Below, one piece after another: positions 7,816 to 17,164 of a stretch of DNA of 64,000 bases; position 1 is the stretch's first letter; each line of letters starts with the position of its first letter. The notes under the pieces are model-generated. The model was not told where the DNA came from, made no database searches, and saw nothing but the letters and a program-made list of their open reading frames with translations. The DNA is from Pseudomonas fluorescens (GTDB taxonomy: Bacteria > Pseudomonadota > Gammaproteobacteria > Pseudomonadales > Pseudomonadaceae). The stretch is taken from contig NZ_CP008896.1 in assembly GCF_000730425.1 (NCBI RefSeq), positions 4,464,001-4,528,000 of the forward strand, written 5' to 3'. A program made the translations under genes and the position numbers.

Positions 7816-10461
7816 TCAGCAGTCCAGTGGGTTGCGTTTTTCCGGGTTGATCCCGAACTTGACGATGGCGTCAGCCACCACCTTCGGTTCGATCTCACCA
7901 CGGTCAGCCAAGGCTTCCAGGGCTGCCAACACCACGAAGTGACGGTCGACCTCGAAGAAGTGACGCAGCTTCTTGCGGCTGTCACTGCGGCCAAAACCGT
8001 CGGTGCCCAGGACTTTGAATTCCTTGGACGGGACCCACTGGCGAATTTGTTCAGCAAACAGTTTCATGTAGTCGGTAGAGGCGATCACCGGACCCTTGCG
8101 GCCAGCCAGGCACTCTTCGACGTAGCTCAGTGCAGGCTTCTGGCCTGGGTGCAGGCGGTTGCTGCGTTCCACGGCCAGGCCATCGCGACGCAGTTCGTTG
8201 AAGCTGGTAACGCTCCACACGTCAGCGCCGACGTTGAACTCTTCACGCAGGATCTTCGCCGCTTCACGCACTTCGCGCAGGATGGTGCCGGAGCCCATCA
8301 GCTGTACGTGGTGTGCCGCTTCCTTGGTGTCTTCTTCGAGCAGGTACATGCCCTTGATGATGCCTTCTTCAACACCGGCCGGCATGGCAGGTTGCTGGTA
8401 GGACTCGTTCATCACGGTGATGTAGTAGAAAACGTCCTGCTGTTCTTCAGTCATTTTCTTCATGCCGTCCTGGATGATCACCGCCAGCTCGTAGCCGTAG
8501 GTTGGATCAAAGGTGCGGCAGTTCGGGATGGTGGCCGCCAGGATGTGGCTGTGACCGTCTTCGTGTTGCAGGCCTTCGCCGTTGAGCGTGGTCCGCCCGG
8601 CGGTACCGCCGATCAGGAAGCCACGGGTACGGCTGTCGCCGGCAGCCCAGGCCAGGTCGCCAATGCGCTGGAAGCCGAACATCGAGTAGAAGATGTAGAA
8701 CGGCAGCATCGGCTGGTTGTGGCTGGAGTACGAAGTACCGGCAGCGATGAAGGAGCTCATGGCGCCCGCTTCGTTGATGCCTTCTTCGAGGATCTGGCCC
8801 TTCTTGTCTTCCTTGTAGAACATCACCTGGTCTTTATCGACTGGCTCGTAGAGCTGGCCGACGGAGGAGTAGATGCCCAACTGGCGGAACATGCCTTCCA
8901 TACCGAAGGTACGGGCTTCGTCCGGGATTATCGGGACGATGCGCGGGCCGATTTCCTTGTCCTTGACCAGCTGCGCGAGGATCCGCACGAAGGCCATGGT
9001 GGTGGAAATTTCACGGTCGCCCGAGCCGTCGAGGATTGCCTTGAGGGTGCTCAGGTCCGGCGTCGGTACGCTGAAGCTCTGTGCGCGTCGCTGTGGCACG
9101 AAACCACCCAGTGCAGTGCGACGCTCGCTCAGGTAGCGGGCTTCGGCGCTGTTTGGCTCCGGCTTGAAGAACGGCAGGTTCTCCAGCTCTTCGTCCTTGA
9201 CCGGGATGTCGAAGCGGTCGCGGAACAACTTCAAGCTGTCGACATCGACTTTCTTGGTGTTGTGCGCAGTGTTCTTCGCTTCGCCGGCACCGGTGCCATA
9301 ACCCTTGATGGTCTTGGCCAGGATGACGGTAGGTTGTTCTTTGTGGTTGACCGCTTCGTGGTACGCCGCATAGACCTTGTACGGGTCGTGGCCGCCACGG
9401 TTGAGTTTCCAGATCTCGTCGTCGGACAGGTCGGCAACCATCGCCTTGAGTTCAGGCGTGTTGAAGAAGTGCTCACGCACGAACGCGCCGTCTTTGGCCT
9501 TGTAGTTCTGGTACTCGCCGTCGATGACTTCGTCCATCCGGCGTTGCAGGATACCGTCGACGTCCTTGGCCAGCAGTGGGTCCCAGAAACGGCCCCAGAT
9601 GACTTTGGTCACGTTCCATTGGGCACCGCGGAACACGCCTTCGAGTTCCTGGATGATCTTGCCGTTGCCGCGAACCGGGCCGTCGAGGCGCTGCAGGTTG
9701 CAGTTGATGACGAAGATCAGGTTGTCCAGCTTTTCGCGGCCGGCCAGGGAGATGGCGCCCAGGGATTCCGGCTCGTCGCACTCGCCGTCGCCCAGGAAGC
9801 ACCAGACCTTCTGCTTGCCTTCGGGGATGAAGCCACGGGCTTCCAGGTACTTCATGAAGCGCGCCTGGTAGATCGCCTGGATCGGGCCCAGGCCCATGGA
9901 TACGGTCGGGAACTGCCAGAAGTCAGGCATCAGCCAAGGGTGCGGGTACGACGACAGGCCGCCACCGTCGACTTCCTGGCGGAAGTTGTTCATCTGGTCT
10001 TCGGTGATGCGCCCTTCCATGAACGCGCGGGCGTAGACGCCTGGCGAGGTGTGGCCCTGGAAGTAGATCAGGTCGCCGCCGTGTTCGTCGGTCGGGGCCT
10101 GGAAGAAGTAGTTGAAGCCGATGTCATACAGGGTTGCGCTGGAAGCGAAGCTGGAGATGTGACCGCCCAGGTCAGAATCTTTCAAGTTCGTGCGCATCAC
10201 CATTGCCATCGCGTTCCAGCGTACCAGCGAGCGAATGCGGCGTTCCATGAACAGGTCGCCAGGCATGCGTGCTTCGTGGGTAACGGGGATGGTATTGCGG
10301 TATGGCGTGGTGATGGCGTAGGGCAGTTGCGAGCCGCTGCGGGTCGCGAGTTCACCCATACGGGTCATCAGGTAATGCGCACGGTCTTCGCCTTCTTTGT
10401 CGAGAACCGATTCCAGGGCGTCCAGCCATTCCTGGGTTTCGACGGGATCGAGGTCTTGCAT
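7816..10461 (-). CDS. aceE: Pyruvate dehydrogenase E1 component, homodimeric type
   Basis: Thiamine-diphosphate enzyme that decarboxylates pyruvate and reductively acetylates E2. It is 881 residues from the chosen start, MQDLDPVETQEWLD, which matches the usual N-terminus of the family and has CTGGAG 9 bases upstream. An upstream Met at 10536 would add 25 residues but has no ribosome site. The ThDP-binding motif GDGECDEPESLG is followed after the expected spacing by FVINCNLQRLDG. It is first in the aceEF operon. The upstream region holds two 15-base dyads described separately. Confidence 0.96.
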   Translation of the reverse strand: MQDLDPVETQEWLDALESVLDKEGEDRAHYLMTRMGELATRSGSQLPYAITTPYRNTIPVTHEARMPGDLFMERRIRSLVRWNAMAMVMRTNLKDSDLGGHISSFASSATLYDIGFNYFFQAPTDEHGGDLIYFQGHTSPGVYARAFMEGRITEDQMNNFRQEVDGGGLSSYPHPWLMPDFWQFPTVSMGLGPIQAIYQARFMKYLEARGFIPEGKQKVWCFLGDGECDEPESLGAISLAGREKLDNLIFVINCNLQRLDGPVRGNGKIIQELEGVFRGAQWNVTKVIWGRFWDPLLAKDVDGILQRRMDEVIDGEYQNYKAKDGAFVREHFFNTPELKAMVADLSDDEIWKLNRGGHDPYKVYAAYHEAVNHKEQPTVILAKTIKGYGTGAGEAKNTAHNTKKVDVDSLKLFRDRFDIPVKDEELENLPFFKPEPNSAEARYLSERRTALGGFVPQRRAQSFSVPTPDLSTLKAILDGSGDREISTTMAFVRILAQLVKDKEIGPRIVPIIPDEARTFGMEGMFRQLGIYSSVGQLYEPVDKDQVMFYKEDKKGQILEEGINEAGAMSSFIAAGTSYSSHNQPMLPFYIFYSMFGFQRIGDLAWAAGDSRTRGFLIGGTAGRTTLNGEGLQHEDGHSHILAATIPNCRTFDPTYGYELAVIIQDGMKKMTEEQQDVFYYITVMNESYQQPAMPAGVEEGIIKGMYLLEEDTKEAAHHVQLMGSGTILREVREAAKILREEFNVGADVWSVTSFNELRRDGLAVERSNRLHPGQKPALSYVEECLAGRKGPVIASTDYMKLFAEQIRQWVPSKEFKVLGTDGFGRSDSRKKLRHFFEVDRHFVVLAALEALADRGEIEPKVVADAIVKFGINPEKRNPLDC

Positions 10462-10571
10462 GGCTTGCTCCAGGGCGGAAAGGCTACCAGAATCGGTTGC
10501 CTGAAGTTTGCGACTGGCCTTGTGGGCAGACGACATAAATTCTTGGATGGCCGAAGGTTGCTTCGGCGTCC

Positions 10572-10586
10572 TGTAGTTTTACTACA
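10572..10586. promoter_or_regulatory. Dyad operator 1 upstream of aceE
   Basis: TGTAGTTTTACTACA has five-base arms (TGTAG/CTACA) around an AT centre. A near copy in inverted orientation lies 52 bases away, centre to centre. The shape resembles HexR/RpiR-type operators (TGTAAT-www-ATTACA), so a carbon-metabolism repressor acting on aceEF is inferred, not shown. Confidence 0.6.
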
Positions 10587-10623
10587 AATCGTCGGCCATT
10601 TCAGCCTTTCGAATGTATATACG

Positions 10624-10638
10624 AGTAGTAAAACTACA
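10624..10638. promoter_or_regulatory. Dyad operator 2 upstream of aceE
   Basis: AGTAGTAAAACTACA matches the reverse complement of operator 1 at 14 of 15 bases (its first base breaks the outer pair). The five-helical-turn spacing would place both sites on the same face of the DNA. The stretch from about 10680 to 10790 is notably AT-rich and probably holds promoter elements for aceE and/or the divergent glnE. Confidence 0.6.
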
Positions 10639-10844
10639 CAAGACTGAGCGTATGACTCGGTCTGGCTGGTGAGCATAATCGTTATTGTTGATCTTTTGCG
10701 AACAAGAAAAGGTAGAAGTTTAATGTTGCCTGCCAAAATTAATGTTTTTTCAGCTATTTCTAACTTTTGTTCGACAGTCCTTCATCGAGCGTGGTTCTTG
10801 CGTTCATCGCCACAAGCCATTTACGCGCCGATCAAGGATAGACC

Positions 10845-13784
10845 ATGAGCCTTCCAATGCGGGTTGAACTCCCAGCCGTTCTGTTGCCATTTGCCAGCCG
10901 GGCCGAGCAGTCATTTCGTGACGCAGCGGCCATGCTGGATGCCGATCATGGCCTGTCTGCGTGGACGCCGCAACGCTGGGCTGACTTTGCGCGGGTGTGC
11001 GCCGCCAGTGATTTTGTGATTGAACAGAGTGTTCGTGACCCTTTGATGTTGCTGGAACTGGTGGCCTGGGGAGAGCTGGACCGCGGCTTTGCACCCGATG
11101 AGCTGTGTGGGCAGATTGCCGCAGCCGTGCAACAGGCTGAAACGGAAGACGAGTTGGGGCGTGTACTGCGCCGTCAGCGCACCCGCCAGCAAGTGCGGAT
11201 TATCTGGCGCGACCTGACCCGACAGGCGGACCTGGTGCAGACCTGCCGCGACCTGTCGGACATGGCCGATGCCTGCATCGATCAGGCCTACCAGTGGTTG
11301 TACCAGCGCCACTGCGTGCAATTCGGCACCCCCACTGGCGGGCGTAGCGGCGAGCCGCAGCAGATGGTCATCCTCGGCATGGGCAAGTTGGGTGCGGTGG
11401 AGTTGAACCTGTCGTCGGATATCGACCTGATCTTCGCCTACCCCGAGGGCGGCGAGACCGTGGGGGCCAAGCGCGCCCTGGACAACCAGGAGTTCTTTAT
11501 CCGCCTGGGCCAGAAGCTGATCAAGGCCCTGGACCCGATGACCGTCGACGGCTTTGTATTCCGGGTCGACATGCGCCTGCGGCCCTACGGTTCAGCCGGG
11601 GCGCTGGTGCTGAGTTTCAATGCATTGGAGCAGTACTATCAGGATCAGGGCCGCGACTGGGAACGCTACGCGATGATCAAGGCGCGGGTGGTGGCCGGCG
11701 ACCAGGTGGCCGGCGCGCAATTGCTCGACTTGCTGCGCCCGTTCGTCTATCGGCGCTACCTGGATTTTTCCGCCATCGAAGCGCTGCGCACCATGAAGCA
11801 GTTGATCCAGCAGGAGGTAAGGCGCAAGGGCATGGCCGACAATATCAAGCTGGGCGCGGGCGGCATCCGCGAGGTGGAGTTTATCGCCCAGGCGTTCCAA
11901 CTGATTCACGGTGGTCGCGATCTGAGCCTGCAGCAACGGCCCTTGCTGAAGGTGCTGGGCACCCTGGAAGGCCAGGGCTACCTGCCGCCGGCGGTGGTTG
12001 CCGAGTTGCGCAATGGCTATGAGTTCCTGCGCTACACCGAACATGCGATCCAGGCCATCGCCGACCGCCAGACACAGATGTTGCCTAACAGCGATGAAGA
12101 CCAGGCACGGATCGCGTTCATGATGGGCTTTGCCGACTGGAGTGCGTTCCATGAACAATTGATGTACTGGCGTGGCCGGGTGGATTGGCATTTTCGTCAG
12201 GTGATTGCCGATCCTGACGAAGAAGAGGGTGCCGAAAGCGAATTGGTGGTCGGCGGCGAGTGGTTGCCCTTGTGGGAAGAATCCCAAGATGAAGAGGCCG
12301 CCTGTCGTCAATTGGCCGAAGGTGGCTTTGCAGATGCACCCAAGGCCCTGAAAGCCCTGGCCGGCCTGCGCGGCAGTCCGCAATTGCGGGCGATGCAGCG
12401 CCTTGGGCGTGAGCGGCTGGATGCATTTATCCCGCGCCTGCTGGCCCAGGCCGTCGAGCACGCCAACCCGGACCTTGTACTGGAGCGCGTACTGCCGTTG
12501 GTCGAAGCCGTTGCGCGGCGTTCCGCTTATCTGGTGCTCTTGACGGAAAACCCTGACGCCCTGCGGCGGCTGTTGACCCTGTGCGCCGCCAGCCCATGGA
12601 TTGCCGAGCAGATCACCCGCTTCCCGCTGTTGCTGGACGAGTTGCTCAATGAAGGCCGCCTGTTCAAGCCGCCGCTGGCGCCCGAGTTGGCCGCCGAATT
12701 GCGCGAGCGCCTCACGCGCATCCCCGAGGATGACCTTGAGCAGCAGATGGAGGCCTTGCGTCACTTCAAGCTGGCCCACCGCCTGCGGGTTGCCGCCTCG
12801 GAAATCGCTGGCAGCCTGCCACTGATGAAGGTCAGTGACTACCTGACCTGGCTTGCCGAGGCCATTCTGGAGCAGGTGCTGGCCCTGGCCTGGCGCCAGA
12901 CCGTGGCTCGCCACGGTACGCCGCAGCGTCTGGACGGTACCTTGTGCGATCCCGGGTTTATCATCGTCGGCTATGGCAAGGTCGGCGGCATCGAACTGGG
13001 GCATGGCTCGGACCTGGACCTGGTGTTTATCCACGACGGTGATCCGCAGGCCGAGACCGATGGCGCCAAGCCGATCGATGGCGCGCAGTTCTTTACCCGC
13101 CTGGGCCAGCGGATCATTCACCTGCTGACCACCCAGACCAACTCCGGGCAATTGTACGAAGTGGATATGCGCCTGCGACCTTCTGGCGCATCGGGGCTGC
13201 TGGTCAGTTCCCTGGGGGCCTTTGCCCGTTACCAGGAAAACGAGGCCTGGACCTGGGAGCACCAGGCCCTGGTGCGGGCGCGGGTCCTGGTCGGCAGTCA
13301 GGACGTGGGCCGTGCGTTTGAAGGCGTGCGCGCACAGGTATTGGGGCGCGCGCAGGACCTGGCGAAGCTGCGCCAGGAGGTCAGCGAGATGCGCGCCAAG
13401 ATGCGCGACAACCTGGGCACCAAGTCAACCGGGGCCGGTACGGCGGCGAATGCCTTCGAGCCTACGGCGTCGTTCGATCTCAAGCAGGACGCCGGAGGTA
13501 TCGTCGATATTGAATTTATGGTGCAATACGCCGCTTTGGCGTGGTCTGCGCAACATCCATCGTTGCTGCGCTACACCGACAATATCCGCATTCTGGAAGG
13601 CCTGGAGCAGGTCGGGCTGATGCCCGCCGCCGATGCCCACCTGTTGCGCGAGGTATATAAGGCCTACCGCTCGGCGGCCCATCGCCAGGCCTTGCAGAAC
13701 GAGGCGGGCGTGGTGGCAGGGGATCAGTTTGCTGACGAACGGCGCCAGGTGAAACGGATCTGGAAAGAACTGGGGTTAAGTTGA
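10845..13784 (+). CDS. glnE: Bifunctional glutamine synthetase adenylyltransferase/adenylyl-removing enzyme
   Basis: GlnE attaches AMP to glutamine synthetase when nitrogen is plentiful and removes it when nitrogen is scarce, under PII control. The 979 residues match the family. It has two nucleotidyltransferase domains. The N-terminal (deadenylylating) domain has GMGKLGAVELNLSSDIDLIF, and the C-terminal (adenylylating) domain has GYGKVGGIELGHGSDLDLVF; the SxDxD metal ligands are intact in both. Each is followed by a helical GlnD-type PII-uridylyltransferase domain. It is divergent from aceE across about 380 bases, and a REPIN follows. Confidence 0.97.
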   Translation: MSLPMRVELPAVLLPFASRAEQSFRDAAAMLDADHGLSAWTPQRWADFARVCAASDFVIEQSVRDPLMLLELVAWGELDRGFAPDELCGQIAAAVQQAETEDELGRVLRRQRTRQQVRIIWRDLTRQADLVQTCRDLSDMADACIDQAYQWLYQRHCVQFGTPTGGRSGEPQQMVILGMGKLGAVELNLSSDIDLIFAYPEGGETVGAKRALDNQEFFIRLGQKLIKALDPMTVDGFVFRVDMRLRPYGSAGALVLSFNALEQYYQDQGRDWERYAMIKARVVAGDQVAGAQLLDLLRPFVYRRYLDFSAIEALRTMKQLIQQEVRRKGMADNIKLGAGGIREVEFIAQAFQLIHGGRDLSLQQRPLLKVLGTLEGQGYLPPAVVAELRNGYEFLRYTEHAIQAIADRQTQMLPNSDEDQARIAFMMGFADWSAFHEQLMYWRGRVDWHFRQVIADPDEEEGAESELVVGGEWLPLWEESQDEEAACRQLAEGGFADAPKALKALAGLRGSPQLRAMQRLGRERLDAFIPRLLAQAVEHANPDLVLERVLPLVEAVARRSAYLVLLTENPDALRRLLTLCAASPWIAEQITRFPLLLDELLNEGRLFKPPLAPELAAELRERLTRIPEDDLEQQMEALRHFKLAHRLRVAASEIAGSLPLMKVSDYLTWLAEAILEQVLALAWRQTVARHGTPQRLDGTLCDPGFIIVGYGKVGGIELGHGSDLDLVFIHDGDPQAETDGAKPIDGAQFFTRLGQRIIHLLTTQTNSGQLYEVDMRLRPSGASGLLVSSLGAFARYQENEAWTWEHQALVRARVLVGSQDVGRAFEGVRAQVLGRAQDLAKLRQEVSEMRAKMRDNLGTKSTGAGTAANAFEPTASFDLKQDAGGIVDIEFMVQYAALAWSAQHPSLLRYTDNIRILEGLEQVGLMPAADAHLLREVYKAYRSAAHRQALQNEAGVVAGDQFADERRQVKRIWKELGLS

Positions 13785-13790
13785 GTCAAC

Positions 13791-13874
13791 TGTAGGAGCC
13801 GGCTTGCCGGCGATGAGGCCCTTGGAATCCATGGGGATCTTTCGGACGTTATCGCTGGCAAGCCAGCTCCTACA
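13791..13874. repeat. REPIN (GTAGGAGCCGGCTTGCCGGC type)
   Basis: TGTAGGAGCCGGCTTGCCGG at the left and an imperfect inverse, CGCTGGCAAGCCAGCTCCTA, at the right. It separates glnE from the LPS core operon on the same strand. Confidence 0.9.
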
Positions 13875-13904
13875 ATTGTTCGTCTCCTACAGAAATTTTC
13901 GAGG

Positions 13905-13926
13905 CGGGGAGGCATGAGCCTCCCCG
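13905..13926 (+). terminator. Nine-base-pair hairpin before waaF
   Basis: CGGGGAGGC-ATGA-GCCTCCCCG forms a perfect nine-base-pair stem with a four-base loop. It ends 20 bases before the waaF ATG. There is no clean T tract (GAATCGTTTG follows), so it may be a weak glnE terminator or a structured waaF leader. Confidence 0.5.
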
Positions 13927-13945
13927 AATCGTTTGTGGAAACTAC

Positions 13946-14980
13946 ATGAATATTCTGATCGTTGGGCCCAGTTGGGTCGGTGACATGGTGATGGCGCAGA
14001 CACTGTTCCAGTGCCTGAAACAGCGTCATCCCGACTGCCAAATCGACGTGCTCGCACCCGAGTGGAGCCGGCCGATCCTGGAACGCATGCCCGAGGTGCG
14101 GCAGGCCTTGAGCTTCCCGCTCGGCCATGGCGCGCTGGAACTGGCGACCCGACGGCGTATCGGCAAGTCCCTGGCCGGCCAGTATGACCAGGCGATCCTG
14201 CTGCCCAACTCGATGAAGTCGGCGCTGGTGCCGTTCTTTGCCGGCATCCCCAAGCGCACCGGCTGGCGCGGCGAATTTCGCTACGGCCTGCTCAATGATG
14301 TGCGCAAGCTCGACAAGGCCCGCTACCCGCTGATGATCGAGCGCTTCATGGCCCTGGCCTACGCGCCTGATGCCGAGTTGCCGACGCCGTACCCGCGGCC
14401 GAGCCTGCGAATCGACCCGGTTACTCGCGATGCGGCGCTGGCCAAGTTCGGCCTGAGCCTGGACCGGCCGGTGCTGGCGCTGTGTCCGGGCGCCGAGTTT
14501 GGCGAGTCCAAGCGCTGGCCGTCGGAGCATTACGCGAAGGTCGCCGAGCTGAAAATCCGCGAAGGCTGGCAAGTCTGGCTGTTTGGCTCGAAAAACGATC
14601 ACTCGGTGGGTGAAGACATTCGCCAACGCCTGATCCCCGGTCTGCGCGAAGAAGCGGTCAACCTCAGTGGCGATACGTCGCTGGCCGAGGCGATCGACCT
14701 GTTGTCCTGCGCCGATTCGGTGGTGTCCAACGACTCCGGCCTGATGCACGTAGCCGCTGCGCTGAACCGCCCGCTGGTGGCGGTGTATGGCTCCACGTCG
14801 CCAGGCTTTACGCCGCCGTTGGCCGACAAGGTCGAAGTGGTGCGCCTGGGCCTGGATTGCAGCCCGTGCTTTGAGCGCACCTGCCGTTTCGGCCACTACA
14901 ACTGCTTGCGCCAGTTGTTGCCCGATTCGGTAGCCGAGGCTTTGCAGCGCTTGCAAGGCAACGTGGTCGAGGTTCATTGA
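13946..14980 (+). CDS. waaF: ADP-heptose:LPS heptosyltransferase II
   Basis: Adds the second L-glycero-D-manno-heptose of the inner LPS core on the cytoplasmic face of the inner membrane. GT9 family, 344 residues. Seen: N-terminal MNILIVGPSWVGDMVMAQ, LCPGAEFGESKRWP (donor-binding loop) and SNDSGLMHVAAAL-N-RPLVAVYGSTSP. First gene of a tight operon: its stop is one base from the waaC TTG. The WxxD-type start loop and the C-terminal CSPCFERTCRFGHYNCL are typical of WaaF rather than WaaC. Confidence 0.95.
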   Translation: MNILIVGPSWVGDMVMAQTLFQCLKQRHPDCQIDVLAPEWSRPILERMPEVRQALSFPLGHGALELATRRRIGKSLAGQYDQAILLPNSMKSALVPFFAGIPKRTGWRGEFRYGLLNDVRKLDKARYPLMIERFMALAYAPDAELPTPYPRPSLRIDPVTRDAALAKFGLSLDRPVLALCPGAEFGESKRWPSEHYAKVAELKIREGWQVWLFGSKNDHSVGEDIRQRLIPGLREEAVNLSGDTSLAEAIDLLSCADSVVSNDSGLMHVAAALNRPLVAVYGSTSPGFTPPLADKVEVVRLGLDCSPCFERTCRFGHYNCLRQLLPDSVAEALQRLQGNVVEVH

Positions 14981-14981
14981 G

Positions 14982-16043
14982 TTGCGGGTACTGGTAATCA
15001 AGACCTCATCCCTGGGCGATGTGATCCACGCCTTGCCGGCATTGACCGACGCGGCCCGGGCCATTCCGGGGATTCGCTTCGACTGGGTGGTGGAAGAGGG
15101 TTTCGCCGAGATCCCCACCTGGCATCCGGCGGTGGACAAGGTGATCCCCGTGGCGATTCGTCGCTGGCGCAAGAACCTCTGGCAGACCTTCAAGAGTGGC
15201 GAATGGCGCCGCTTCAAGCAGCAGATCCAGTCCACCAAATATGACCTGGTGATCGACGCCCAGGGCTTGCTGAAAAGCGCCTGGCTGACCCGCTATGTGC
15301 GGGCGCCGGTGGCGGGTTTCGACCAGCAATCGGCCCGTGAGCCCATCGCCGCGCGCTTCTACTCCCGACGCCTGGCGGTTGCCCGTGGCCAGCATGCGGT
15401 AGAGCGCTTGCGCCAGTTGTTCGCCGTGGCCCTGGGCTATGACCTGCCCAAGGGCCTGGGGGATTACGGCCTGAGCACCGAAAAACTGCTGGGCCTGCCG
15501 CCGAAAAAACCCTTCGTACTGCTGCTCCACGGCACCACCTGGGACACCAAGCACTGGCCCGAAGCCTACTGGCGCGACCTGGCCGAACGCATGGGCAGCC
15601 TGGGGGTGGATGTGAAGTTGCCGTGGGGCAACGCCGCCGAAAAAGCTCGGGCCGAGCGCCTGGCCCAAGGCCTGGCCAACGCCGAAGTGTTGCCCAGGCT
15701 GAACCTGGCGGGTGTGGCGCGGGTATTGGCCGGCGCCCGGGCCTGTGTGGCCGTGGATACTGGCCTTGGGCACCTGGCTGCTGCGCTGGATGTGCCGACG
15801 ATCTCCCTGTTCGGCCCGACCAACCCCGGCCTGACGGGGGCCTACGGCAAGGCGCAGATCCATCTGGGCAGCGACTTCCCCTGTGCGCCCTGCCTGCAAA
15901 AGAAATGCACCTACCAACCGACGGCTGAAGACCAGCGCCGGTTTGATCTCAAGCGCGAGTGGCCGTTGTGCTTTACTCGCCTGAACCCTGAGCGTGTGGC
16001 CAGCCGACTGAGCACGTTGTTATTGGCTGAGGAGCTGCACTGA
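14982..16043 (+). CDS. waaC: LPS heptosyltransferase I
   Basis: Transfers the first heptose to Kdo2-lipid A. GT9 family, 353 residues. It starts with TTG (MRVLVIKTSSLGDVIHALPA), one base after the waaF stop; no ATG lies near the conserved N-terminus. KTSSLGDVIHALPALTDA, LLHGTTWDTKHWP and LFGPTNPGLTGAYG identify WaaC. Its stop overlaps the waaG start by one base (TGATG), indicating translational coupling. Confidence 0.95.
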   Translation: MRVLVIKTSSLGDVIHALPALTDAARAIPGIRFDWVVEEGFAEIPTWHPAVDKVIPVAIRRWRKNLWQTFKSGEWRRFKQQIQSTKYDLVIDAQGLLKSAWLTRYVRAPVAGFDQQSAREPIAARFYSRRLAVARGQHAVERLRQLFAVALGYDLPKGLGDYGLSTEKLLGLPPKKPFVLLLHGTTWDTKHWPEAYWRDLAERMGSLGVDVKLPWGNAAEKARAERLAQGLANAEVLPRLNLAGVARVLAGARACVAVDTGLGHLAAALDVPTISLFGPTNPGLTGAYGKAQIHLGSDFPCAPCLQKKCTYQPTAEDQRRFDLKREWPLCFTRLNPERVASRLSTLLLAEELH

Positions 16044-17164
16044 TGCAACTGGCATTTGTACTGTACAAATATTTCCCCTTTGGCGGCTTGCAGCGCGACT
16101 TCATGCGCATCGCCCTGGAGTGCCAGCGGCGCGGCCACCAGATTCGTGTCTACACCCTGATCTGGGAGGGCGACGTGCCTCCCGGCTTCGAAGTGCTGGT
16201 GGCGCCGGTCAAGGCGTTCTTCAACCATCGGCGCAACGAGAAATTGACCGACTGGATGCAGGCCGACCTGGCCAAGCGCCCAGTGGACCGCTTGATCGGC
16301 TTCAACAAGATGCCTGGCCTGGACGTGTACTACGCCGCCGACGGCTGTTTTGAGGACAAGGCGCAGAACCTGCGGCATTCGCTGTATCGCCGCTTTGGCC
16401 GCTACCGGCACTTTGCCGAGTACGAGCGCGCGGTGTTTGCCAGGGAGGCCAAGACCGAAGTACTGATGATCTCCGAGGTCCAGCAGCCGCTGTTTATCAA
16501 ACACTACGACACGCCGCTGGCGCGCTTCCACCTGTTGCCACCGGGCATCGCCCAGGACCGTCGGGCGCCGCCGAATGCGGTCGAGATCCGCGCCGGGTTC
16601 CGCGCCGAATTCAACCTCGCTGACGACGATCTGCTGCTGGTGCAGATCGGGTCGGGCTTCAAGACCAAGGGCGTGGACCGCAGCCTCAAGGCACTGGCCG
16701 CGCTGCCGCCCGACCTGAAACAGCGCACCCGCCTGTTTGTAATTGGCCAGGACGACCCCAAAGTATTCCAACTACAGAGTGCTACCCTTGGCCTGGGCGA
16801 CAATGTGCAGTTCCTCAAGGGGCGCAGTGATATCCCGCGTTTTCTGCTGGGCGCCGACCTGTTGATCCACCCGGCGTACAACGAAAACACCGGGACCGTG
16901 CTGCTCGAAGCGCTGGTGGCCGGGTTGCCGGTATTGGTCACGGCGGTGTGTGGGTATGCCCATTACATCAGTGAGGCCGATTGCGGGCGGGTGCTGGACG
17001 AGCCTTTCGAACAGGCCCAGCTCAACCAGTCCCTGGCGGGGATACTCAGCGATCAGCAGCAACGTGCGGCCTGGAGCCGCAATGGTCTGGCCTTCGCCGA
17101 GACGGCCGACCTCTATAGCATGCCGCAGCGCGCTGCGGATGTAATTCTGGCGGAGCAACACTGA
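16043..17164 (+). CDS. waaG: LPS core glucosyltransferase I
   Basis: Retaining GT4-family transferase that adds the first outer-core sugar to heptose II. 373 residues. Seen: N-terminal FVLYKYFPFGGLQRDFMR (acceptor/donor loop), VQIGSGFKTKGVDRSLKAL and the GT4 signature HPAYNENTGTVLLEALVAG with the two Glu eight residues apart. It overlaps waaC and waaP by one base each. In P. aeruginosa the corresponding enzyme adds GalN rather than glucose, so the sugar here is uncertain. Confidence 0.93.
   Translation: MQLAFVLYKYFPFGGLQRDFMRIALECQRRGHQIRVYTLIWEGDVPPGFEVLVAPVKAFFNHRRNEKLTDWMQADLAKRPVDRLIGFNKMPGLDVYYAADGCFEDKAQNLRHSLYRRFGRYRHFAEYERAVFAREAKTEVLMISEVQQPLFIKHYDTPLARFHLLPPGIAQDRRAPPNAVEIRAGFRAEFNLADDDLLLVQIGSGFKTKGVDRSLKALAALPPDLKQRTRLFVIGQDDPKVFQLQSATLGLGDNVQFLKGRSDIPRFLLGADLLIHPAYNENTGTVLLEALVAGLPVLVTAVCGYAHYISEADCGRVLDEPFEQAQLNQSLAGILSDQQQRAAWSRNGLAFAETADLYSMPQRAADVILAEQH

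Noticed and set aside
10462..10536. AceE start 25 codons further upstream
   Set aside because: The upstream ATG has no ribosome site, whereas the chosen ATG has GGAG at 9 bases and begins with the conserved MQDLDPVETQ.
7939..10647. 902-codon open frame on the plus strand opposite aceE
   Set aside because: It mirrors aceE, gives a protein without any known motif, and arises from high third-position GC. Similar long antisense frames lie opposite msbA, parC, parE, aceF and thiC and are rejected for the same reason.
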